Assembly: GCF_000807675.2 (NCBI RefSeq)
Contig: NZ_CP019962.1
Span: 496,001 to 560,000 of the forward strand
Direction of reading: 5' to 3'
DNA: 64,000 nucleotides
DNA from: Eubacterium limosum
GTDB lineage: Bacteria > Bacillota > Clostridia > Eubacteriales > Eubacteriaceae
A program made the position numbers and the translations under genes. This document shows positions 21,519 to 29,619 of the stretch, piece by piece. Position 1 is the first letter of the stretch. Each line of letters starts with the position of its first letter. The notes beneath the pieces were generated by a model. The model saw nothing but the letters and a program-made list of their open reading frames with translations, searched no databases and was not told the origin of the DNA.

Positions 21519-23006
21519 TCAAAGTTTTTCCCCGCTGATTTTACCGATCTGGTCATAAACCCATTCCTTATCTTTGCTGTCATAGGGGAGCTGCTCCCAG
21601 TATTTATCCACCATCGCATAGAATGTATTGACCGCTGCGAATTCCTCTGTCACGATACGGGTGGACAGATCATTATCAAAATGAAAGTAGGCGGCTGCGC
21701 CATCCTTTACCCAGATATTCAGGTTTTCAATTAACTCGGGTGATGCTGGCGGCCTCAGGGCTATCTCTACCTTGGGATCACTTTTCACAAATTTCAGAAA
21801 AGAGACCAGCTCTTTAATAACGTGCTTCCCTGCGACCTCTACCTTACGTTTCAGCAATGCTGAAAAAACAGGCACTTCAATCACCGGGCGCTGTCCCAGG
21901 CTTTTAATATAATCGAGACTTAAAATAATCCGGGTATATTTTTCCTTTGATAAAAACTGACCGAGTCCTACCCGGCAATTATCATAATAGTCGATGAGAC
22001 GGTGCTCTTCCTCGCTGCTCAGACACAGGTCCATTAAAATTCCTTCGATAATATTTTTTCCCGAGGAGAGGAAAGACATGGAGGTGGCGATAACATATTG
22101 GTCTGTGTCGTTACGATTAAAGCCTTCCATGTTTTCCCGCGTGAAGTCATTACAGACCACGCGGCTGCCCAGACTCTTAGTCAGCGGCTGAAAACGATCC
22201 AGATGCCTTTCCAGAAAATTATCGAACTGGCGCTGGCTCATGGGGTCGGTGTAAATGGCGGAATAGGTTTCGCCGTTTGTACCGTTTATTCCTACAAGTG
22301 TCTGCTTACCCTTAATACTGAAAATATAGTCATAGAAGGGGCGCTCTACATCGTAGGTATAGTAAGCTTTAGCACTTGTGGAAAGCAGTATGGGCAGCCA
22401 GTACTCAAGCATATTATAAATTTCTTCCTGTGAGCGATTTAAATAGATCATGGTAATGAGTTTTGTCTTGTTTTTTTCCGCCTCCAGAAAGCGCTTTTGT
22501 ATTTTCCGAGTATCATTATTGTTTTGTTTAAAGATACGTGAGTCTGCATCATAGCCCCAGAAGGTTTCACCCTTCGGCAGTGACGCTAGTGTGTCAAACA
22601 TATCATCCAGTGCGTCCATTTTACCCGTGATGCCTTTATAAATTTTATAGGTTGCGGTGTACAGGCTGTTTCCGCTTTCCTTATCTGTGTACTTTGCTTC
22701 AAATTCTTTATCGACCAGCCACCGGGATACGCAGCTTTCCAGATCCTGTTCTGTATCTACAGCGATCTCCGGTTCCAGCGAGGAAAAGAACCGTTCCAAC
22801 GTATTCAAGCCTTGTTCTTTATTGGCCTTTACGATGGCACGAATAATTTCTTCAAAATAAGGTGATTTAGGCCCCAGCTCAACGCGTCCATTTTTCCACC
22901 GGCTGATAATCGTGCGGTCAACATGGACAGTTCTTGCCAGCTGCGAACCCTGAATATAAAGCATATCCATCAAGTAAGCCAGCGGCGTGGCGGGTTTCTT
23001 TGCCAT
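21519..23006 (-). CDS. Large HTH protein with uncharacterised C-terminal region
   Basis: 495 aa. The N terminus (about 8-70) has a Cro/C1-type helix-turn-helix pattern, GSQLARTVHVDRTIISRWKNG. The remaining ~400 residues match no family I can name. They are mixed alpha/beta without transmembrane segments and include LVGINGTNGETYSAIY, DLCLSSEEEHRLIDYYDN and a repeated mention of a C-terminal FHFDNDLSTRIVTEEFAAV. Possibly a transcription factor with a large ligand-sensing domain. The gene has AGGAGG upstream and stands alone. The adjacent alcohol dehydrogenase is upstream on the same strand but has its own terminator. Confidence 0.8.
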   Translation of the reverse strand: MAKKPATPLAYLMDMLYIQGSQLARTVHVDRTIISRWKNGRVELGPKSPYFEEIIRAIVKANKEQGLNTLERFFSSLEPEIAVDTEQDLESCVSRWLVDKEFEAKYTDKESGNSLYTATYKIYKGITGKMDALDDMFDTLASLPKGETFWGYDADSRIFKQNNNDTRKIQKRFLEAEKNKTKLITMIYLNRSQEEIYNMLEYWLPILLSTSAKAYYTYDVERPFYDYIFSIKGKQTLVGINGTNGETYSAIYTDPMSQRQFDNFLERHLDRFQPLTKSLGSRVVCNDFTRENMEGFNRNDTDQYVIATSMSFLSSGKNIIEGILMDLCLSSEEEHRLIDYYDNCRVGLGQFLSKEKYTRIILSLDYIKSLGQRPVIEVPVFSALLKRKVEVAGKHVIKELVSFLKFVKSDPKVEIALRPPASPELIENLNIWVKDGAAAYFHFDNDLSTRIVTEEFAAVNTFYAMVDKYWEQLPYDSKDKEWVYDQIGKISGEKL

Positions 23007-23190
23007 TTCCCTTCCTCCTTTTATAATTATTATAATCTACTTATTTATATACACTAAATGGTATTTTTAAAACAAAATGATGGCATATTCTCCATTTAAG
23101 TCATTTTTACTTTTTATTTTCTCAACAAATGCACTATTTCCTTTATTTTAATCTTTTAAATCTAAAAGCGCAAGCGTATTTTTGTGTACT

Positions 23191-23216
23191 AAAAAAGCAC
23201 CCTTTCATGGGTGCTC
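23191..23216 (-). terminator. Terminator of the alcohol dehydrogenase gene
   Basis: Hairpin agcaccc/gggtgct (23196-23215) with loop tttcat, followed on the minus strand by TTTTTT. Confidence 0.85.
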
Positions 23217-23234
23217 TTAAATAACTGCTGTGGA

Positions 23235-24392
23235 TTATGCGCCGTAATAAATCTGATCCAGAAGCTCACTGAACTGTTCTTTGGTCGGTGACAGCGGATT
23301 GGTCTGGGTGCAGACATCCTTCATGGCTTTTCCGATAATAATATCCTTGCTGGCTTTAAAATCTGCTTCATCGATGCCCTGCTCTTTAAGGGATGTCGGA
23401 ATATTGATTTCTTTACAGAGGGTAATAATGCTGTTGTACAGCATTTCCGCAGCGTCTCCGCTGACATTTGGAATACCAATAGCGCTCAGGAGACGGTTAT
23501 AAAGATGCTGAGCTCTACCGCACTGTCCGTTAAAACGGACAACATATGGCAAGCCGATGGCATTGGCCAAACCATGAGGTAAATGCCACTGCGCACCGAC
23601 CGCATGGGCGATACTGTGGGTGATGCCCAGACCAGCGCTGTTGAAGGCAATCCCAGCCATACAGGACGCGATCTGCATACTGGCTTTAGCTTCCAGATTG
23701 CCGCCATTTACATAGCATTCATACAGGCTCTTGAAAACCAGTTCTGCCGCTTTGGCCGCATAGCAGCGTGAAAACGGGTTGTTGTTGGTGGAAACATAGG
23801 CTTCCACCGCATGGGTTAAAACGTCCATTCCTGTAGCCGCTGTCGATGCTGGCGGAACGCTCTCGATTAATTTTGGTTCAAGAATTGCGGCGTCCGGCAT
23901 CATGAGAATGTCGGTAAGCGGTATCTTGGTATTGTTTTTCTTGTCGGTAATAACTGCGTATTCCGTTACTTCAGAACCTGTACCCGCAGTTGTCGGCATG
24001 GCGATAAAATATGGTTTTTTAATGTAGTCTTCCTCGAAGAACATTTTTTTGAAATTGTAACAGTAATAGATGATGGCTTTTGCCGAATCGATGGCAGATC
24101 CACCGCCAAGGGCAATCAAAGCATCCGGTTTTTCCATCAGGATGTGTGTCAGCCCCTTTTCAACAATTTCTGTGGACGGGTCTGGTTCAACATCAGAAAA
24201 AACGTGGTACTTAATATTATGTTTGTCCAAAACGTCTGTCAGCATTTTCAGAAGGCCAAATTTGACCATCCCTTCATCCGTTACAATGCAGACCTGTTTA
24301 AAATCATGATTTCCAACCTGTTCTATGGCGCCAATGCCATAGTAAATTGCCGGTTTTACCTGAAAAAACCGTATATCGTTCAATTTGCTCAT
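23235..24392 (-). CDS. Iron-containing (group III) alcohol dehydrogenase
   Basis: 385 aa. NAD(P)-binding GGGSAIDSAKA, TAGTGSEVTEYAVI, and the metal-ligand region with Asp in GMDVLTHAVEAY and His residues in HSIAHAVGAQWHLPHG. Family members oxidise or form ethanol, butanol, 1,3-propanediol or methanol-derived aldehydes; the substrate is not determined. The ATG at 24392 is chosen because AAGGAGGG lies about 5 nt upstream; a longer TTG-started frame to 24419 would contain that site. Monocistronic with its own terminator. In an acetogen it could serve alcohol use or solvent formation (inference). Confidence 0.95.
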   Translation of the reverse strand: MSKLNDIRFFQVKPAIYYGIGAIEQVGNHDFKQVCIVTDEGMVKFGLLKMLTDVLDKHNIKYHVFSDVEPDPSTEIVEKGLTHILMEKPDALIALGGGSAIDSAKAIIYYCYNFKKMFFEEDYIKKPYFIAMPTTAGTGSEVTEYAVITDKKNNTKIPLTDILMMPDAAILEPKLIESVPPASTAATGMDVLTHAVEAYVSTNNNPFSRCYAAKAAELVFKSLYECYVNGGNLEAKASMQIASCMAGIAFNSAGLGITHSIAHAVGAQWHLPHGLANAIGLPYVVRFNGQCGRAQHLYNRLLSAIGIPNVSGDAAEMLYNSIITLCKEINIPTSLKEQGIDEADFKASKDIIIGKAMKDVCTQTNPLSPTKEQFSELLDQIYYGA

Positions 24393-24580
24393 ATTACCCT
24401 CCTTAGTATATTCGCTCAATAGTTTGCATAATTTGTCAATTTGTATTATATCAAGTTTTTTGATGAGCGGAAAGGCAATAGCAAAATTTTGTTGTAAATG
24501 AACCAGTATGTATCTGTCCCATAAAAGTTTAACAAAGCTTTTTCTTTAAGCTTTTATCCTGAAAACCATTTTGGTTTTAC

Positions 24581-24654
24581 TTGACATTAATTTTCCGTTC
24601 CGATACACTGGGATTACCCTTATTTTCTATTTGAAAAAAGAGAAAATAAGGGTA
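24581..24654 (+). promoter_or_regulatory. Promoter and long dyad ahead of heterodimeric ABC exporter
   Basis: TTGACA (24581-24586), 17-bp spacer, TACACT (24604-24609). Immediately downstream, from about +1, lies a perfect 14-bp inverted repeat: tacccttattttct (24615-24628) with agaaaataagggta (24641-24654), loop 12. It is not followed by a T-run, so an operator or a 5'-end RNA hairpin is more likely than a terminator. The ~190 nt before the promoter hold nothing recognisable. Confidence 0.75.
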
Positions 24655-24694
24655 TGTATCATGCATAAATACTACTGAAAAGAAGGAGCATCCC

Positions 24695-26425
24695 ATGATT
24701 AAACACCTAAAGCCCTACCTCGCAAAATACCGCCTTCCGTCATTACTGGCGCCCCTTACGGTTATCGTTGAGGTTCTTCTGGAAATCCAGATTCCTTTTT
24801 TAATGGCTAAAATCGTGGATCAGGGTATCACAACGCGTGACCTGAGCTACGTTTTTCAAATTGGTGCCATCATGGTGCTGGTGGCCCTCTGTTCATTGCT
24901 TTTCGGCGTTCTTTCCGGGCGTTTTGCCGCCAAGGGTGCCATGGGCTTTGGCAGTGAGATCCGCAAAGCCGTTTTTGACAAAATCCAGGAATTTTCCTTT
25001 GCGAACATTGACCGTTTCAGCACCCCGTCACTGGTCACACGCCTGACCACTGATATTACCAATACTCAAATGGCCTACATGATGGTCATCCGTGTACTGG
25101 TGCGCGCGCCTGTTATGCTGGTCAGCGCTACCATCATGGCGGCAGCCATTAACGGTGATCTTGTCCGTGTTTTTCTCATTGTTATTCCCATACTGGCCAT
25201 TGCCCTGGCCACGATGTCCACCCTGGCCTTTCCGCGTTTCAATGCCATGCTGAAAAAATATGATGGCCTGAACGCCCAGGTTCAGGAGAACCTCATTGCC
25301 ATCCGCGTTGTCAAAGCCTTTGTGCGGGCCCGGTATGAGAAGAAAAAATTTGCTGAAGCCAATGACAGTCTCATGCGGGCATCTCTTGCCGCCGAAAAAA
25401 TTATTATTCTCGGCATGCCTATCATGATGCTGACCATGTACACCACCATTATCGCCATCTTATGGTTTGGGGGCAACATGATCATCGGCGGTACGCTGCT
25501 GACGGGAGAACTCATCAGCTTTATTTCCTATGTGACCCAGATTCTCATGTCTTTGATGATGATCGCTCAGGTTTTTATTATGATCGTCCTCTCCCGTTCC
25601 TCTGTTGCCCGCATTGTCGAAGTGCTGGAAGAACCCATCAGCATCACGGATGAAACAGCCTCTCCGTCTCTTACTGCTGAGGATGGCAGCATTGAATACC
25701 GGAACGTTTCCTTTAAATACCAGGAGAACGCAGCCGAAAGTATCCTGACAGGCATCAATTTCTCCATTGCCTCGGGCGAGACTGTTGGGATTATCGGCGG
25801 AACTGGCTCGGCAAAAACCACGCTGGTTCAGCTCATTCCAAGGCTTTACGACGTAACGGACGGACAGGTGCTGGTCGGCGGCCATGACGTCCGGGATTAC
25901 ACCCTGGACCACCTGCGATCCGTAGTCGCTATGGTGCTCCAGAAAAACGTTCTGTTCTCAGGCACGATCAGGGACAATCTGAAATGGGGCGATGAGAATG
26001 CCACAGACGAAGAAGTCATCGCCGCTGCCAAAGCTGCCTGTGCCCATGACTTTATCATGTCCTTCCCAGAGGGCTACGACACCTACCTGGGACAGGGCGG
26101 CGTCAATGTATCCGGCGGCCAGAAGCAACGTCTCTGCATTGCCAGAGCACTCCTGAAAAAGCCCAAAATCATCATTCTGGATGACAGCACCAGCGCGGTA
26201 GACACCGCTACCGACGCGGCCATACGTGAGGGCTTCCGTCAAAATCTGAAGGATACCACCGCCATCATTATCGCCCAGCGTATATCTTCCGTCAGCGATG
26301 CAGATAAAATCATCGTGCTGGACGAGGGCCGTATCGACGCCATCGATACCCACGAAAACCTCTTGGAAAACAATGCCATTTACCGCGAGGTATTTCATTC
26401 ACAGCAGAAAGGAGTTGAGGAATAA
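24695..26425 (+). CDS. ABC exporter half-transporter, degenerate-site subunit
   Basis: 576 aa. Six-helix exporter membrane domain (about 1-310) fused to an ATPase. The Walker A reads GGTGSAKTT, with Ala before the Lys. The signature is VSGGQKQRL. Walker B ends IILDDSTSAVD, with Asp in place of the catalytic Glu. That Asp marks the non-catalytic site in heterodimeric exporters such as TM287/288. It overlaps the next gene by one base (taATG), which indicates translational coupling and a heterodimer. Likely drug or lipid export; the inner membrane face carries the ATPase. Confidence 0.95.
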   Translation: MIKHLKPYLAKYRLPSLLAPLTVIVEVLLEIQIPFLMAKIVDQGITTRDLSYVFQIGAIMVLVALCSLLFGVLSGRFAAKGAMGFGSEIRKAVFDKIQEFSFANIDRFSTPSLVTRLTTDITNTQMAYMMVIRVLVRAPVMLVSATIMAAAINGDLVRVFLIVIPILAIALATMSTLAFPRFNAMLKKYDGLNAQVQENLIAIRVVKAFVRARYEKKKFAEANDSLMRASLAAEKIIILGMPIMMLTMYTTIIAILWFGGNMIIGGTLLTGELISFISYVTQILMSLMMIAQVFIMIVLSRSSVARIVEVLEEPISITDETASPSLTAEDGSIEYRNVSFKYQENAAESILTGINFSIASGETVGIIGGTGSAKTTLVQLIPRLYDVTDGQVLVGGHDVRDYTLDHLRSVVAMVLQKNVLFSGTIRDNLKWGDENATDEEVIAAAKAACAHDFIMSFPEGYDTYLGQGGVNVSGGQKQRLCIARALLKKPKIIILDDSTSAVDTATDAAIREGFRQNLKDTTAIIIAQRISSVSDADKIIVLDEGRIDAIDTHENLLENNAIYREVFHSQQKGVEE

Positions 26426-28308
26426 TGCCAAAGAAAAAAAGCGTTCAAAAACCCAAAAACATCAAAAAAACACTGCTGCGTATTTTCAGCTACATGGCAA
26501 AACGCAGGCTGCTGCTGATCCTTGTCATACTCTTTGTCTTTATCAGCTCAGGCGCCACCGTGGCCGGCACATATTTCTTAAAGCCCATCATCAATCAGGG
26601 CATTGTGCCGCTTATCGGAAAACCTCTTACGCCTGGGGCACTCTTGCCTTTTATCCAGATGCTGCTGTTAATGGGTGGTATCTATCTGGCCGGCGCGGCC
26701 TGTGCCTATGCCTATAACCGGATGATGATCGTCATCTCCAACGGAACCCTCAACGCTGTGCGGCGAGACCTTTTTAACAGCATGGAGGACCTGCCCATCA
26801 AATATTTTGACACCCATACCCACGGCGAGCTCATGAGCCGTTATACCAATGATGTCGACACCCTGCGCGAGGCCATCGCCATGAGTCTTCCGCAAATGCT
26901 GACCGCCACTGTCACAGTGGCGGGAACCTTTATCATGATGCTGATCCTGAGCCCCCTGCTGACCCTCATCGTCATCGGCATGCTTGTGATCATGTACTTT
27001 GTGATAAAAATCGTGGGCAGCCGAAGCGCAAGGGGCTTCAAAGCACAGCAGAAAGCGCTTGGTGAAACCAATGGCTATATCGAGGAAATGATCGAGGGCC
27101 AAAAAGTTATCAAGGTTTTCTGCCACGAGGACATTGTCAAAAATGATTTTGCTGAGCTCAATGACAAGCTGAGAGGCGCTTCTACTCAGGCCCATACCTA
27201 CGCTAATGTACTCATGCCCATCATGGGGAACCTCTCCTATGTGCAGTACGCTTTGACAGCCGCTTTCGGTGCGGTACTCGTTATCTTCGGCAGCATGGAC
27301 TTAGGCTCCATCGCTTCGTTTTTACAGTACACACGCTCCTTCTCACAGCCTATCACCCAGATTTCCCAGCAGTTTAACGCGCTGCTGACCGCTCTGGCCG
27401 GAGCTGAACGGATCTTTGAAGTCATTGACGCTGAGCCTGAAAAAGACGATGGCTACGCGACCCTTGTCAACGTCTGTGAATCCGCTGACGGCGCACTGAC
27501 CGAGTGTAAGGAAGTCACCAATACCTGGGCCTGGAAGCATCCGCATCACGACGGCACCCTGACCTATGAAAAGCTACGGGGCGATGTACGTTTCCACGAT
27601 GTTACCTTTGGCTACAGCGATGACAAAATGGTGCTGCACAATGTATCGCTCTTTGCCAAGCCCGGCCAGAAGATCGCATTTGTGGGCTCAACTGGCGCAG
27701 GCAAAACCACCATCACCAACCTCATCAACCGATTTTACGAGGTTCAGGAAGGTAAGATCACCTATGATGGTATCAACATTAAAAAAATCCGGAAAGTCGA
27801 TCTGCGGCATTCCCTCGCAATGGTCCTTCAGGATACCCACCTGTTCACTGGTACTGTAGCCGATAATATCCGTTACGGCCGTCTCAACGCCACCGACGAG
27901 GAAGTCCACGCCGCCGCTGAGCTGGCCAACGCCGACTTCTTTATCCGTCATCTCCCTCAGGGCTATGACACGATGCTGACATCCGACGGAGCAAACCTGA
28001 GCCAGGGACAGCGCCAGCTTCTGGCCATCGCACGGGCCGCTGTCGCCAATCCGCCGGTACTCATCCTCGATGAGGCCACCAGCTCTATCGACACCCGTAC
28101 CGAAGCCCTCATTGAACGCGGTATGGATCAGCTCATGGAAGGCCGTACTGTTTTCGTCATCGCCCACCGCCTGTCCACCGTCCGAAACGCTGACGCCATC
28201 ATGGTGCTGGAGCATGGCCGGATCATCGAACGCGGTGACCACGAAGAATTACTAAAACAAAAAGGAAAATATTACCAGCTCTATACCGGACAGTTTGAAC
28301 TGGATTAA
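26425..28308 (+). CDS. ABC exporter half-transporter, catalytic-site subunit
   Basis: 627 aa. Six-helix exporter domain (about 20-330), a ~40-residue insertion before the ATPase (AEPEKDDGYATLVNV and following), then Walker A GSTGAGKTT, signature LSQGQRQLL, Walker B LILDEATSSID with catalytic Glu, and switch His in VIAHRLSTV. It complements the degenerate partner encoded just upstream, giving one functional ATP site as in TM287/288 or LmrCD. It is the last gene of the operon, with a terminator directly at its stop. Confidence 0.96.
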   Translation: MPKKKSVQKPKNIKKTLLRIFSYMAKRRLLLILVILFVFISSGATVAGTYFLKPIINQGIVPLIGKPLTPGALLPFIQMLLLMGGIYLAGAACAYAYNRMMIVISNGTLNAVRRDLFNSMEDLPIKYFDTHTHGELMSRYTNDVDTLREAIAMSLPQMLTATVTVAGTFIMMLILSPLLTLIVIGMLVIMYFVIKIVGSRSARGFKAQQKALGETNGYIEEMIEGQKVIKVFCHEDIVKNDFAELNDKLRGASTQAHTYANVLMPIMGNLSYVQYALTAAFGAVLVIFGSMDLGSIASFLQYTRSFSQPITQISQQFNALLTALAGAERIFEVIDAEPEKDDGYATLVNVCESADGALTECKEVTNTWAWKHPHHDGTLTYEKLRGDVRFHDVTFGYSDDKMVLHNVSLFAKPGQKIAFVGSTGAGKTTITNLINRFYEVQEGKITYDGINIKKIRKVDLRHSLAMVLQDTHLFTGTVADNIRYGRLNATDEEVHAAAELANADFFIRHLPQGYDTMLTSDGANLSQGQRQLLAIARAAVANPPVLILDEATSSIDTRTEALIERGMDQLMEGRTVFVIAHRLSTVRNADAIMVLEHGRIIERGDHEELLKQKGKYYQLYTGQFELD

Positions 28309-28334
28309 AAAAGAGGCCGCCTGGCCTCTTTTTC
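28308..28334 (+). terminator. Terminator of the heterodimeric exporter operon
   Basis: aagaggcc/ggcctctt hairpin (28311-28330) flanked by an A-run and TTTTTC. Confidence 0.9.
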
Positions 28335-28356
28335 AGCTTTTATCAAAAAATTAAAA

Positions 28357-28640
28357 CATACTTAATCACACACCCCGCATTGATAACCAGTCTCCAAACG
28401 TTACGCGGACAGCCAGCTCTTGTCAGAGAGTCCTCCGGCACATACGAGATCTTACTTACTGCTGCTTCCTTCCGGACCTGACAGGGTTCATAAGTTCATA
28501 TTGCGAAGGGTCCAACCGTCAACACCGCTTATCCGCGGCAGACTCCAAATTCTGGCACCTCTTTGGGGAATTCAGCCCTGCTGTAGCGGATTGCAGGTTA
28601 CAGGGCACCGCTAGTTCCCCGCCTAGTGTGATTAAGTATG
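28357..28640 (-). ncRNA. ffs: Signal recognition particle RNA, large bacterial type
   Basis: Minus-strand transcript of about 284 nt. The 5' catacttaatcacac and 3' gtgtgattaagtatg pair perfectly and close the long helix. The domain IV tip carries the conserved gtcaggtccggaaggaagcagc (domain about 28445-28490). Length and an Alu-like 5' domain match the Bacillus-type large SRP RNA, not the short 4.5S form. It works with Ffh to target membrane proteins. The 3' end runs into a T-rich tail. Confidence 0.95.
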
Positions 28641-28706
28641 TTTACTGCGAATACGCAGTGAATCTACAATATTTCATATTATACAGAACAACCTCTTTAC
28701 TGTCAA
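28641..28706 (-). promoter_or_regulatory. SRP RNA promoter and precursor hairpin
   Basis: Minus-strand TTGACA (28701-28706), 17-bp spacer, TATAAT (28678-28683): a perfect consensus. The predicted start is about 30 nt ahead of the mature 5' end. This extra leader contains the hairpin actgcg-tatt-cgcagt (28644-28659), which is probably removed by processing. Confidence 0.88.
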
Positions 28707-28730
28707 GGGCTTTAAGCAGAAACAAGAATT

Positions 28731-28765
28731 GCCCAAACCGCTGGTGTTCCACTGACGGTTTGGGC
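28731..28765 (-). terminator. Inverted repeat, probable terminator of first methyltransferase cassette
   Basis: gcccaaaccg (28731-28740) pairs with cggtttgggc (28756-28765) across a 15-nt loop; on the minus strand the tail is aattcttgtttct, moderately T-rich. It lies about 155 bp downstream of the DUF1097 gene. Confidence 0.6.
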
Positions 28766-28778
28766 TAACCAAACTTTA

Positions 28779-28859
28779 CTACCTTTTCTGTTTCATCATT
28801 ATTGCATTCCCATCAATACCAACGTCACAGTCAGTATGCACTTCCCATGTGCCTTTCAA
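28779..28859 (-). pseudogene. Possible short gene relic
   Basis: A 26-codon open stretch (GTWEVHTDCDVGID near its middle, ending IMMKQKR) precedes a stop at 28779-28781. It looks protein-like but has only a TTG to start from, no ribosome binding site, and a stop immediately upstream. It may be the tail of a decayed gene. Nothing else is seen in 28766-28919. Confidence 0.2.
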
Positions 28860-28919
28860 TTATATAAAATCACATAGGTGTTTGCACATACAAAATCCCG
28901 AAATCCAGAGCTTTCTTTT

Positions 28920-29456
28920 TCATATTCTCTCTTCTAAAAACGCTTTGTCTCTCTTTTTTTCTACATTTTCTTTTTTCATAAATATTCCTGTAACGGGCTC
29001 AATGGCCACAGCAACCAGGATACCACAAGTCAATCCCAAAATCACACCAATCAGATTCTGCCCCCCTTGAGAAAAAGTGACTGTCAAACCAGCAAAGACA
29101 AGCGGAACTACGTTGAGCCAGGTCTTTGCCAGCGGGATCATGTGCACAGCACAAACCACAAAAGTAATAACCAGAGTGCACACACCTGTTACCACACCAA
29201 TATTTAAACCAGCGTTCCTCATAAGACCATCCATTTGCAGATAAAGCAAGGCCCATATAACCCCGCATATCATACAGCATAAATAATTTGGCGTTTTTTT
29301 AAGCTCTGCTCCGGATGCAAAAGTAACCCCCAATCCGATAAAAATAGGCCACATAAGATTTCCAAAAGGCCCTATTTGATAAATTCCCAGAACCAGTCCG
29401 GCCAACACTCCCGACACTAAGCTCATTTTCAGCAAATAGCTGGTATTTTCATTCAT
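28920..29456 (-). CDS. DUF1097 family membrane protein
   Basis: 178 aa with about six hydrophobic helices filling nearly the whole protein (GVLAGLVLGIYQIGPFGNL, MICGVIWALLYLQM, VITFVVCAVHMIPLAKTWL, LIGVILGLTCGILVAVAI) and a charged C-terminal tail. The pattern fits DUF1097, small membrane proteins of unknown function sometimes suggested to be transporters. It is the last gene of a minus-strand cassette: methyltransferase, micropeptide, this gene. GGGGG lies upstream of its ATG, 11 nt after the micropeptide stop. A role in substrate uptake for the methyltransferase is inferred from position. Confidence 0.82.
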   Translation of the reverse strand: MNENTSYLLKMSLVSGVLAGLVLGIYQIGPFGNLMWPIFIGLGVTFASGAELKKTPNYLCCMICGVIWALLYLQMDGLMRNAGLNIGVVTGVCTLVITFVVCAVHMIPLAKTWLNVVPLVFAGLTVTFSQGGQNLIGVILGLTCGILVAVAIEPVTGIFMKKENVEKKRDKAFLEERI

Positions 29457-29467
29457 TATTTTTCCCC

Positions 29468-29608
29468 CTAGCTAATTAAAAAAAATACATAGCTATAAAC
29501 AAGCTCTTCCATTCCCTGCAGACTATCCATGGCATACTCTGCAGCCACTTCCGGTATTTCATATTTTTCAAGCGTATCCGCAGGATTTCTGTAGTATTCT
29601 GATTTCAT
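29468..29608 (-). CDS. 46-aa acidic micropeptide between methyltransferase and membrane gene
   Basis: Short gene not normally called. ATG at 29608 with a strong gggggag 6 nt upstream, 46 codons, TAG at 29468-29470. It lies 11 nt after the methyltransferase stop and 11 nt before the DUF1097 start. The protein is acidic with a hydrophobic C-terminal end, MEELVYSYVFFLIS. The second cassette carries a 49-aa gene at the same place (58642-58791) ending LDELMFSLVFFMTV. The shared ELxxSxVFF ending, position and ribosome binding sites argue that both are real genes. Function unknown; perhaps a small partner of the methyltransferase or of the membrane protein. Confidence 0.75.
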   Translation of the reverse strand: MKSEYYRNPADTLEKYEIPEVAAEYAMDSLQGMEELVYSYVFFLIS

Positions 29609-29619
29609 CTGATCTCCCC

